A DNA stretch of 58,068 bases from NCBI RefSeq assembly GCF_015645445.1, contig NZ_JADOGI010000045.1:1-58068 (forward strand), written 5' to 3'. The stretch is from Nonomuraea cypriaca. Its GTDB lineage: Bacteria > Actinomycetota > Actinomycetes > Streptosporangiales > Streptosporangiaceae. This document shows positions 43,028 to 50,126 of the stretch, piece by piece. The notes beneath the pieces were generated by a model. That model searched no databases and had not been told where the DNA came from. It saw only the letters and a program-made list of their open reading frames with translations. How positions within the stretch are numbered: position 1 is the first letter of the stretch; every line of letters begins with the position of its first letter. Made by a program: the position numbers and the translations under genes.

Positions 43028-44284
43028 TCACTTCGCGAGAGAACGCGAAAGCCTTTCGCGATGCTCGTTCAACAGCTCGAACGTCTCCTCGCGGGTGGTG
43101 GTCGTCACCGACAGCTTGGTGAACGCCTGGTGGTAGGCCTCCACCGCGCCGATGTCGGTGACCAGCTCGTCCGCCTCGATGCCGTGGGCGCACGCGATGT
43201 CGGGCTCGAACGCCTCGGCGAAGCGCCACACCGTGAACGGGCCGGTGCGCGGCACGTAGGCCGGGTCGTCCATCGGCACGACGTGCAGCGAGACGTTGGG
43301 CCGCTTGGCGTGCTCCAGCAGCCTGTCGAGCTGGCGGAGCTGGACGTGCGGGCCGACGATGGAACGCGTCAGGACGCTCTCGTCGATCACCGCCCACACC
43401 ACGATGCCGCTGTCGCGGGCCACGGCCTCCTGGCGGGCCAGCACGAGGGCGAGCGCCTCGTCGACCGTCCGCTGCCCGAGCGTCGCGGGGCCGGCCACGG
43501 TGACGGCGGCCCTGGCGTACTCCTCGGTCTGCAGCAGCGGCGGGACAAGATGGGTGTGGTAGGTGCGGATCAGCGTGGCCCGCTGCTCCAGCGCGTACGT
43601 CGTCGCCAGCCAGACCGGCACCGAGTGCGCGTCGTACCAGGCGGCCGACCGCTCGCCCCTGGCCAGTGACAGCACGTATTCGCGGATCGGCGGGACGGCG
43701 ACGCCGTAGACGGTCAGCAGGCGCTCGACGATGATCGGCGAGGGGGAGATGCGGCCCTCCTCGATCGCGGGGATCGCGGCCGCGCCCTTGCCGATCGCGG
43801 TCTCCACCTGCTCCACGGACAGCCGGGCGGCGATGCGCAGGCCGTGCAGCCGCTTGCCGAGCGCCCTGCGCTGCGGCCCGCTGAGCGGCGCCGCGGCGTC
43901 GGGGATGTCGGAGGCGGGCTCGGGCTCGTCGGGCAGGCCCTCGGCCTTGCGGGCCAGCTCGACCACGCCGCGCAGGACGGTCAGCGAGGTCTCCGACAGC
44001 CCGGAGGCGGACAGCCCGATGGTGGCCGCGCGCAGCTGGAGGTCCTCGGCGGAGCCTGACTCCAGGTAGTCGTCGCCGACCAGCCAGCCGACGCTCACCT
44101 GGAGGCAGGTGGCCAGTGCCCTGAGCACCTGCAGCGTCGGGTTGGTCTGCTTGCCGGTGCGCAACTGGCTGACGTAGGCGCGAGTGATCGGGATGCCGGC
44201 CTCCGTCAGGGCGGAGGCCACCTGCGCGCCGGTGTAGCCGCGCTTGGTCAGCGCGAGATCGAGCCGCTCGGCGAAGTTCGCCAC
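43028..44284 (-). CDS. XRE/DUF5753 (Scr1-type) regulator with two HTH domains
   Basis: The 418-residue protein has two predicted helix-turn-helix domains. The first is near residues 5-70 (LALTKRGYTGAQVASALTEA, then AYVSQLRTGKQTNPTLQVLR). The second is around 135-200 (ALGKRLHGLRIAARLSVEQV, then AAIPAIEEGRISPSPIIVER). The rest is a DUF5753 sensor/partner domain (RTYHTHLVPPLLQTEEYARA, VDEALALVLARQEAV, HVVPMDDPAYVPRTGPFTVW). Ordinary Scr1-like proteins are about 280 residues with a single HTH, so this looks like an extra N-terminal HTH. GTG 44284 follows an ideal GGAGG. It is divergent from the 44.5-48.1 kb operon, which it may control. Confidence 0.88.
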   Translation of the reverse strand: MANFAERLDLALTKRGYTGAQVASALTEAGIPITRAYVSQLRTGKQTNPTLQVLRALATCLQVSVGWLVGDDYLESGSAEDLQLRAATIGLSASGLSETSLTVLRGVVELARKAEGLPDEPEPASDIPDAAAPLSGPQRRALGKRLHGLRIAARLSVEQVETAIGKGAAAIPAIEEGRISPSPIIVERLLTVYGVAVPPIREYVLSLARGERSAAWYDAHSVPVWLATTYALEQRATLIRTYHTHLVPPLLQTEEYARAAVTVAGPATLGQRTVDEALALVLARQEAVARDSGIVVWAVIDESVLTRSIVGPHVQLRQLDRLLEHAKRPNVSLHVVPMDDPAYVPRTGPFTVWRFAEAFEPDIACAHGIEADELVTDIGAVEAYHQAFTKLSVTTTTREETFELLNEHRERLSRSLAK

Positions 44285-44394
44285 GGCACACCTCCTACCG
44301 CCCGTGAACTTTTCCAGCGTAAGGGACGCTGGGCGCACTGTCCCCTGCCATGCGGGCAAGCTCTGCCACGCGAGCAGGTATCAACTTATTCGCA

Positions 44395-44433
44395 AACTGT
44401 CAGTTGACATAGCCCCGTACATAAGCGGACTAT
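44395..44433 (+). promoter_or_regulatory. Promoter with palindrome at -35 for the 44.5 kb operon
   Basis: TTGACA (44404-44409) is followed after 18 bp by GACTAT (44428-44433), a reasonable housekeeping promoter for the gene at 44505. The palindrome AACTGTCAGTT (44395-44405) overlaps the -35 box, and a further ACTG/CAGT pair lies downstream. The position suits an operator for the divergent XRE regulator. Confidence 0.45.
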
Positions 44434-44504
44434 CAGAGCGCGTGGTAACTGAGGCTTAACAGTCACAAGGTTCTGGAGAGTTCCCGACGAGGAGGTGGCC
44501 GGAC

Positions 44505-45242
44505 ATGACCATGGATACCCAGGACAGCTCCTGGTTCCTCGAAGGCCCGGCCTCTCGCGGGCAGGAGCAGGCGGTGCAGCGTATCTGCGCTCGTGTGGCC
44601 GGTCCCGTGGCCGGCCCGGGCGTGCACGTCGCGGGCCTGCCGCTCGGCGGGGTCCAGGTGTGGCTGGACAGCCCTCGTCACCGTTGGCGCTTCCATCACC
44701 GGATGGCCCGCGAGTTGCGGCTGGCCGGCTGGCACACGGAGACGAGCCCCGATCGGCTGCTGTTGCTCGGGTGGAGTGCGGTCTGCCTGAGCCACCGCGT
44801 CAGGATGCTGAGCGCGGCCCTGACGGGACGGCTGGCCGACTTCGACAAGACGGCGTTCATGGCCGTCATGATCGCCACCCGGTTGCGTCACGAGGGGTTC
44901 CCAGGCGGGGAGCTTCCAGCCGAGGTGGAGGCTCGCTGCGGCGACGCGTTGCGCTGGCCGGCCCGGCTGGCCGACCTCGACGGCCTCGAACGCAGGTCGT
45001 CGCTGGAGCCGCTGAGGCTCAGACTGGCCCAGGTGGCCGGTCTGGAGGCCAAGGTGAGCCGTCGCTGCGGCGAGCACCTCACGCTCGCAGCGAAGGTCGC
45101 GCGCACGGTCGCCGGTGGTGCGGTGCCTGCGCCGGCCCGCGCGCCCGCGGCACGCGGGTCCGGCCCCCGGGCCGGGCTGACCGAGCGGATGGTCTGCGTC
45201 AGCGTGCCCAACAGGGTCACGAGCGCGGGGACGGCACGATGA
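44505..45242 (+). CDS. Hypothetical protein, first gene of operon
   Basis: The family is not recognised. The 245-residue product is basic and Leu/Arg-rich, without signal peptide or clear transmembrane helices; segments such as RFHHRMARELRLAGWHTETS and LDGLERRSSLEPLRLRLAQV suggest helical bundles. The last 40 residues are Ala/Pro/Arg-rich. A perfect GGAGG lies 9 bases before the ATG, and the stop overlaps the next start (ATGA at 45239). It begins the operon divergent from the XRE/DUF5753 regulator, a position often held by small partner proteins of that regulator class, but this one has no DUF397 features. Confidence 0.75.
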   Translation: MTMDTQDSSWFLEGPASRGQEQAVQRICARVAGPVAGPGVHVAGLPLGGVQVWLDSPRHRWRFHHRMARELRLAGWHTETSPDRLLLLGWSAVCLSHRVRMLSAALTGRLADFDKTAFMAVMIATRLRHEGFPGGELPAEVEARCGDALRWPARLADLDGLERRSSLEPLRLRLAQVAGLEAKVSRRCGEHLTLAAKVARTVAGGAVPAPARAPAARGSGPRAGLTERMVCVSVPNRVTSAGTAR

Positions 45243-45760
45243 CGCCGGCGACCCCGCGCGACCAGCGAGCCGCCTCGGCACCGGCTCGTGGAAACTTCGC
45301 GCTGCCGTCGAGCGGGCGGCGCCCGGCCTGGTATGGCCGGCGCGTCCCCCGCACGGGACCGGCGGCGGCGCTTGTGCCGCTGGCCCCGGCGCTTCCCCAC
45401 CCCCCCGGCACCGTGTGGCACGTGCCCGACCTGGTCGGCGCGGTGCTGTTGGCCGGCGCGGTAGCGGCTGGCGTGCCGGCCAGCTCATGGGGTTGCGCCT
45501 GGGGCCGGCTTTCTTCACCGGGCCGTACGGCGGCGTTCGCCGTACCGCCGGCGGGGTGGCTCGCCACCTCGCGACGGCCTCGGCCGGACGCCATCGGCAC
45601 GCGTGTGCCGGTGGCCGCTCCGCCGGCCGCCGTCCTGCTCGCCGCCACGGCGCTGGTGCGGGTCGCCGTGGCGTCGGGCCTTGAGACCGTTCATCGATCT
45701 CGACGCGCGGCGGAAGAGGGGCCGGCGGCGTCTCGCCGGCTCCTCGCCGGCCCACCGTGA
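45239..45760 (+). CDS. Hypothetical membrane protein, translationally coupled
   Basis: The ATG at 45239 overlaps the stop of the upstream gene (ATGA). The 173-residue product is Arg/Pro/Ala-rich with hydrophobic stretches at DLVGAVLLAGAVAAGVPASS and AAPPAAVLLAATALVRVAVA, consistent with two membrane segments. No domain is recognised. The frame is GC-rich and could partly be chance, but the coupling, clean length and continuation of the operon support it. Confidence 0.6.
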   Translation: MTPATPRDQRAASAPARGNFALPSSGRRPAWYGRRVPRTGPAAALVPLAPALPHPPGTVWHVPDLVGAVLLAGAVAAGVPASSWGCAWGRLSSPGRTAAFAVPPAGWLATSRRPRPDAIGTRVPVAAPPAAVLLAATALVRVAVASGLETVHRSRRAAEEGPAASRRLLAGPP

Positions 45761-45805
45761 GAACCACTGCTCGTCCCCTCCAACCCGCTATAGACAGGAG
45801 CGAAC

Positions 45806-46030
45806 ATGCTCACCGATGACTTGCGCAGGCCGCAGCCACACGAAGTCCACGCGCGCGGCGTACGGCCGGGCGCGCCGCCGTCCTGGGGCGAGGACCAGGA
45901 CGACACCGCCCGACCGGCGGGCTCGGCGCCCCCAGTCAACCAGCCCGTGCATCGGCTGCGCCGCATCCGGCAGGTCTCCGTACGGGCCATCACCGACATC
46001 GACCAGGCGCTGCGGCACCGCGCCTCGTGA
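45806..46030 (+). CDS. Small hydrophilic protein (74 aa)
   Basis: The ATG at 45806 has AGGAG 6 bases upstream. The product is polar, Arg/Pro-rich, and ends HRLRRIRQVSVRAITDIDQA LRHRAS. No family is recognised. It sits between the membrane protein gene and the short leader ORF in the same operon. It could be a small regulator, a chaperone or a substrate of the downstream enzymes; nothing in the sequence decides this. Confidence 0.5.
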   Translation: MLTDDLRRPQPHEVHARGVRPGAPPSWGEDQDDTARPAGSAPPVNQPVHRLRRIRQVSVRAITDIDQALRHRAS

Positions 46031-46062
46031 CCGTCCCGCCTTCCCCTCGCAGGAGGAAACCC

Positions 46063-46125
46063 ATGCGCACCGTCCACGCCCCCTCCCCCGCACGCCACGG
46101 GGCCGGACGCCGGGGTGCCCCGTGA
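46063..46125 (+). CDS. 20-residue leader ORF coupled to the isomerase-like gene
   Basis: An excellent AGGAGG lies 7 bases before ATG 46063. The frame encodes 20 residues rich in Arg, Pro, Ala and Gly and stops at 46123-46125, overlapping the GTG start (46122) of the next gene as GTGA. The isomerase-like gene has no good ribosome site of its own, so its translation probably depends on this leader. Confidence 0.55.
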   Translation: MRTVHAPSPARHGAGRRGAP

Positions 46126-46859
46126 GCCGCGGCAGGGTGGGCGTGATCGTGGCGCCCGCGAACCCCTCCGCGGAGCCGGAGCTGACCCGCCTGCTCGGGT
46201 CACGCGCCGACATGCACGTCACCCGCTTTCCCGTACGGCACGGGACGGCCCTGGCCGAACGGCTGGAGAGCTACAACTCGGCCCTGCCCGCGATGGTCTG
46301 GGCGTTCGACGGCCTGCAGCTGAACGCGCTGGTCATGGCCTGCAGCGAGCCCCGCTACCTGCTCGGCCCCGACGAGGATCGCGACCAGTGCGCCCGGCTC
46401 GGCGAGGCGACGGGGGTGCCGTTCGCCTCGGCCACGCTGGCCACCCGCGAGGCGATGGAGCACGCGCAGGTGAGCGACATCGTGCTGGTCTCGCCGTACC
46501 AGCCGTGGCTGACCGACCTGGCCGAGCGGTTCTGGAAGACGGCCGGGCTGAACGTCACCCAGGTCCTGCAGGTCCGGGCCAAGGACGGCTACTCACCGTA
46601 CGCGGTCACACCGCGCGAGCTGATCAGCCAGGTCGAGCTGGCCGAGTTGCCGGGGGACGCGGTGCTGCTGTTCACCGGGACCGGCATGGCCACGCTGCCC
46701 GTGCTGGAGCGGCTCAGCACAGGGAACGACCGGGTCCTGCTCACCTCGAACCTCTGCACGGCCTGGTGGGCCCTGTCCCGGGCCCTCGGACGGCCCGTGA
46801 CGCTCAACCGCGTGCCGTACCGCCGTCACATGGCGGCGCAGGGGAGGCGCACGGCATGA
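46122..46859 (+). CDS. Maleate isomerase / arylmalonate decarboxylase-like protein (Asp/Glu racemase superfamily)
   Basis: The 245-residue protein has the two-lobed racemase-superfamily fold seen in maleate cis-trans isomerases. An N-terminal VGVIVAPANPSAEPELTRLL is followed by MVWAFDGLQLNALVMACSEP, with Cys in the position of the first catalytic Cys. In the C-terminal lobe come VLLFTGTGMATLPVLERLS and VLLTSNLCTAWWALSRALG, where a second Cys lies near the usual place. Relatives isomerise maleate or racemise or decarboxylate small dicarboxylic acids. GTG 46122 overlaps the leader ORF stop, and the gene overlaps the FAD monooxygenase start (ATGA). Pairing with a monooxygenase recalls pyridine/nicotinate ring degradation, but no other genes of that path are here. 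Confidence 0.8.
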   Translation: MSRGRVGVIVAPANPSAEPELTRLLGSRADMHVTRFPVRHGTALAERLESYNSALPAMVWAFDGLQLNALVMACSEPRYLLGPDEDRDQCARLGEATGVPFASATLATREAMEHAQVSDIVLVSPYQPWLTDLAERFWKTAGLNVTQVLQVRAKDGYSPYAVTPRELISQVELAELPGDAVLLFTGTGMATLPVLERLSTGNDRVLLTSNLCTAWWALSRALGRPVTLNRVPYRRHMAAQGRRTA

Positions 46860-48124
46860 ACGGCGTCATCGTAGTGGGAGCCGGCCCCGCGGGGCTGACC
46901 GCGGCGCTCTCACTGGCCAGGGCGGGGATCCCGGTCACCGTGCTGGAGCGCGAGAACGAGCTCGGCAGGCAACAGCGCGCCTGCACCTTCCATCCGGCCA
47001 CGCTCGACCTGCTCGACGAGCTCGGCGTGGCCGCGCAACTCGTCGCCAAGGGCCGCGTGGTCGACCGGGTGCAGTGGCGCGACCGGTCGGGGATCGTGCT
47101 CGCCGAAATGGGGATGAACCGGCTGGACGGGCTGACCAGGCATCCGTTCAGGATCCACGCCGACCAGACCGCGCTCACCCCGCTGCTGCTGGCCGCCCTC
47201 AGCGCCTACCCGAACGTCGACGTGCGGTTCGGCACGCGCGTGGACGGCGTCGCGGAAGGCGGCACAGGGATCCGGGTCCGCGTCGGCCACACCTGGACGC
47301 GGGCCCGGTACATGATCGCCGCCGATGGCGCGCACAGCACGGTGCGGGGCTCGCTGGCGCTGCCGTTCCCCAGGTCGGCGTATCCGGCGCAGGCGTTGCG
47401 GGTGTTCACGGACTCGCCGCTGGACCGGCTGCTGCCTAGTCTGGCGCCGCTGACGTACGTACGGGATGTGCAGCAGTCGTGCACCCTGCTCGCGCTGCCC
47501 GACCACTGGCGGATCATCTTCAAGATCCCCTGCGACACGCACGAGCCGCTGTCGCCTTCGAACCTGTCTCTGCTGGTCCGCCGGGCCCTTCCAGGAGCCA
47601 GCGAGCCCATCCACGTGACGGGCGCGGACCGGTTCGGGTTGTCGCGGGGGGTGCTGCCCTCCTACCGGTGCGGGCGGGTCATGTTCGTCGGCGACGCCGC
47701 GCACCTGACCTCCACCGTCGGCGGGCTCAACATGAACGCGGGGATCCACGACGCCGCCGAGGCCGCACAGGTGATCGCGGCCGTGGTCGGCGGTTTCGCC
47801 GCGCCTGCCGTGCTCGAGGCGTGGGCGTGGCGGCGGCGTTCCGTGCTGATGCAGCGGGTGATCCCGCGTGGCGGGACGCGGCCGGCGGGCGTACGCGAAC
47901 ACGACAGCGCCAGGCTGGCGGCGGCCATGGCGGGGCTGCGGGCCATCGCCGGCGACCCCGACGCGACCCGGGCCTACCTGGCGCAAGCCTCACTGCTGGA
48001 CACAGTGCCAGTCACGGGGCCAGTCACGGGGCCAGTCACGGGGCCAGTCACGGGGCCAGCCACGGGGCCCCTCACAAGGCCGGCCACGGGACCACCCATG
48101 GCGCCGACCACGGGCCCGCCGTAG
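46856..48124 (+). CDS. FAD-dependent monooxygenase
   Basis: The 422-residue class A flavin hydroxylase has an N-terminal GxGxxG (VIVVGAGPAGLTAALSLARA), DG motif AADGAHSTVRGSL, and GD motif VMFVGDAAHLTSTVGGLNMN. It lacks the thioredoxin-like tail of phenol hydroxylases, resembling the shorter salicylate/hydroxynicotinate hydroxylase class. The ATG overlaps the stop of the isomerase-like gene (ATGA), so the two are coupled. The last 40 residues are an in-frame repeat (TGPVTGPVTGPVTGPATG...) that runs to the stop and is unlikely to be part of the enzyme fold. Confidence 0.9.
   Translation: MNGVIVVGAGPAGLTAALSLARAGIPVTVLERENELGRQQRACTFHPATLDLLDELGVAAQLVAKGRVVDRVQWRDRSGIVLAEMGMNRLDGLTRHPFRIHADQTALTPLLLAALSAYPNVDVRFGTRVDGVAEGGTGIRVRVGHTWTRARYMIAADGAHSTVRGSLALPFPRSAYPAQALRVFTDSPLDRLLPSLAPLTYVRDVQQSCTLLALPDHWRIIFKIPCDTHEPLSPSNLSLLVRRALPGASEPIHVTGADRFGLSRGVLPSYRCGRVMFVGDAAHLTSTVGGLNMNAGIHDAAEAAQVIAAVVGGFAAPAVLEAWAWRRRSVLMQRVIPRGGTRPAGVREHDSARLAAAMAGLRAIAGDPDATRAYLAQASLLDTVPVTGPVTGPVTGPVTGPATGPLTRPATGPPMAPTTGPP
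48008..48115 (+). repeat. 12-bp in-frame repeat at a gene 3' end
   Basis: CCAGTCACGGGG occurs four times exactly (48008-48055), then as CCAGCCACGGGG, CCCCTCACAAGG, CCGGCCACGGGA and further diverged units up to about 48115, 9 bases before the stop. Copies are most alike at the 5' side and decay toward the stop. It encodes a Thr-Gly-Pro-Val tail on the monooxygenase. Confidence 0.9.
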
Positions 48125-48203
48125 GCCCGGCGGGTCCAGGGAAGAGGTGACCGACCGTCCACGACAAGCGCCCGCGTACTGACTGGAGGAGGTGTGACGC
48201 CGG

Positions 48204-50087
48204 ATGTGGCGAACCCTGTCTGACGATGCTCGCCAGGCCATTCGCGACCTGTGCGACAAGCACGGAGCGGGCCTCTACGACTACTGCCGCACCGAACTCG
48301 CCGCGGGCGACGCCGAGCAGGCGGTCGCCGGCGCGGCCCTGACGGCACACCTGTACGCGGACCGAGTCGCCGACCCCGCCCTGCGGCGCCCCTGGTTGTA
48401 CGCGGTGGCCCGCGCGCACCGCGCGGTCGTCGCCAAGCCCGCGAGCATCGGCTCCTGGTCGCGTCCAGGCCGGATGTCGGAGCTGCTGCCCGAGGCGCTG
48501 CTGTCCCTGGACCGCCCGCAGCGGGAGCTGCTCGACCTGTCCGTACGCCACGGCCTGGCCGACCCCGAGTTGGCCGTGGTCTTCGAGCTGCCCGAGGCCG
48601 AGGTGCACGCCATCGTGGCGCGGGCCGCGGCGGGCCTGGAGGAGTGGTTCGCCGCGATCATCGCCGCCCGCTCCCCCGACGGGTGCACCGACCTGACGGC
48701 ACGGGTCGCGGAGTGGGTCTCGGCGCCCGGCCGGCGGGCCAGGGCCAGGATCGGCCGGCACATCCAGTCCTGCGCGACCTGCCGGGCCGCGCCGAGGACC
48801 ATGACGGCGGGCGCGCTGCTGCGCCGCCTGCCGATCGCGGCACTGCCCGGCACAATTCCCAACCGGCTGGCGTTGGCGCAGCCGCTGCCCGGAGAGGGAC
48901 CTCTCTGGCGGGCGGACGGCTTTCCCGTGCAGGCGCGCACACTGGTGGAGACCGGTCCCGCGACCGGCCCATTCACCGGCGTTGCGCCGGACGCCGACAC
49001 CATGCCGTCCGTCCCGGTCGCCGGCCCCACGACGGCGACCCCGGGAAAGCCCTGGTCGGCGGCGGGCGCGGCTGCCGCCGACCAGGAGCCTTCCGTCCCG
49101 CCCGCGGTACGCGGTCGGCACCCGGACCAGGAGCCTTCCAGCTCACCCGCGGTACGCGGACGGCGCCCGGACCAGGAGCCTTCCAGCTCACCTGCGGTGC
49201 GGGGGCGGCACCCGTTCACGCCGCCGAGTCGTACGCGGGCCTTCCGCGGCGGGGCGTACGGCGACAAGCTCGTCTACAGCACCGCCGTCAAGGGCACCAG
49301 CAACGGCGTCCACAGCAACGGTGCGATCATCCGCTACGGCGGGATCACGTGGGACAGCCTCGACCAGCGGCAGGGCCCAGACAATGGCACAGGCCAGGGC
49401 CCAGACATGGGCCCAGGCGGGGCCCAGTGGCAGGAGTTCTGGCGGGACAGGCCCGACGAGGACGATCCCGAGGCGGGCGCGCCGATCAGGACGGTGGCCA
49501 GGCTCGGGCTGATCCTCGGCGTCGGACTGCTGGTGGCGGGACTGGTCTGGGCCGTGATGAACGCCCAGCAACAGCAGCCGGCCACGATCACCAAGGCCGC
49601 CGCGCAGACGGACGTGCAGCCGGAGGAGCCCTCGGGCTGGGTGGCGGCGGTCGCCCCGGCGGCCGAGTTCGGCCTGACGAGCGTGCCGAGGAAGATGGAC
49701 CTGCCCAGGCCGCCGCCTCCGGTGGCGAAGCTGTCGCCGTCGTCGTTGTGGCTTGGGGCGGGGCGCACCGGGTCGTTCTCGTTGTCGTGCACGGGCCGCT
49801 GCGAGATCGTCTCGGCCACCGGCACGGACGGCATCGCCGTGTCGGGCACGTCGTTCCGGGTGCGGGAGGCTCGCTCGGTGCCGGGCTGCTCGGCGCGGCC
49901 GGTCGTGCGGCGGGGCGAGATCACCGTCCGCTGGGCGGGCGGCACCACCGGCGACGGCACCCGCACGGGCGGCACCACGGCCGGGAAGGGCACCCTGACC
50001 CTGGACGTGGCCTGGACCGTCGCCAGGGACAGGGGCGTGCTGCTGCTCGACTCGCGCAACGGCGTCTACTGGCGCGACTGCGAGTGA
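48204..50087 (+). CDS. ECF sigma-like / zinc-finger / transmembrane fusion protein
   Basis: The 627-residue protein begins with an ECF-sigma-like region: weak sigma-2 helices (GLYDYCRTELAAGDAEQAVA, then LRRPWLYAVARAHRAVVAK) and sigma-4-like LDRPQRELLDLSVRHGLADP with VFELPEAEVHAIVARA. A zinc-finger-like anti-sigma segment follows, GRHIQSCATC (HxxxCxxC). A Pro/Ser linker carries three 15-residue repeats, a single TM helix lies at about 431-453 (ARLGLILGVGLLVAGLVWAV), and an extracytoplasmic beta-rich domain with Cys pairs ends the protein. This order matches ECF proteins with fused anti-sigma and TM domains, suggesting a membrane-held sigma factor released by signal. GGAGGAGG precedes the ATG. 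Confidence 0.78.
   Translation: MWRTLSDDARQAIRDLCDKHGAGLYDYCRTELAAGDAEQAVAGAALTAHLYADRVADPALRRPWLYAVARAHRAVVAKPASIGSWSRPGRMSELLPEALLSLDRPQRELLDLSVRHGLADPELAVVFELPEAEVHAIVARAAAGLEEWFAAIIAARSPDGCTDLTARVAEWVSAPGRRARARIGRHIQSCATCRAAPRTMTAGALLRRLPIAALPGTIPNRLALAQPLPGEGPLWRADGFPVQARTLVETGPATGPFTGVAPDADTMPSVPVAGPTTATPGKPWSAAGAAAADQEPSVPPAVRGRHPDQEPSSSPAVRGRRPDQEPSSSPAVRGRHPFTPPSRTRAFRGGAYGDKLVYSTAVKGTSNGVHSNGAIIRYGGITWDSLDQRQGPDNGTGQGPDMGPGGAQWQEFWRDRPDEDDPEAGAPIRTVARLGLILGVGLLVAGLVWAVMNAQQQQPATITKAAAQTDVQPEEPSGWVAAVAPAAEFGLTSVPRKMDLPRPPPPVAKLSPSSLWLGAGRTGSFSLSCTGRCEIVSATGTDGIAVSGTSFRVREARSVPGCSARPVVRRGEITVRWAGGTTGDGTRTGGTTAGKGTLTLDVAWTVARDRGVLLLDSRNGVYWRDCE
49080..49214 (+). repeat. Three 45-bp in-frame repeats in the sigma-fusion linker
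   Basis: Units at 49080-49124, 49125-49169 and 49170-49214 encode DQEPSVPPAVRGRHP, DQEPSSSPAVRGRRP and DQEPSSSPAVRGRHP. They lie in the cytoplasmic linker before the TM helix. Confidence 0.92.
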
Positions 50088-50126
50088 GCGGCCCCGGGCT
50101 CCACCGAGCCCGAGGCCGTGATCAGA

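Noticed and set aside
45806..46125. RiPP precursor peptide(s) with the downstream enzymes as tailoring proteins
   Set aside because: The 74- and 20-residue products lack a recognisable leader/core split, and no RiPP recognition domain, cyclodehydratase or radical-SAM protein is nearby.
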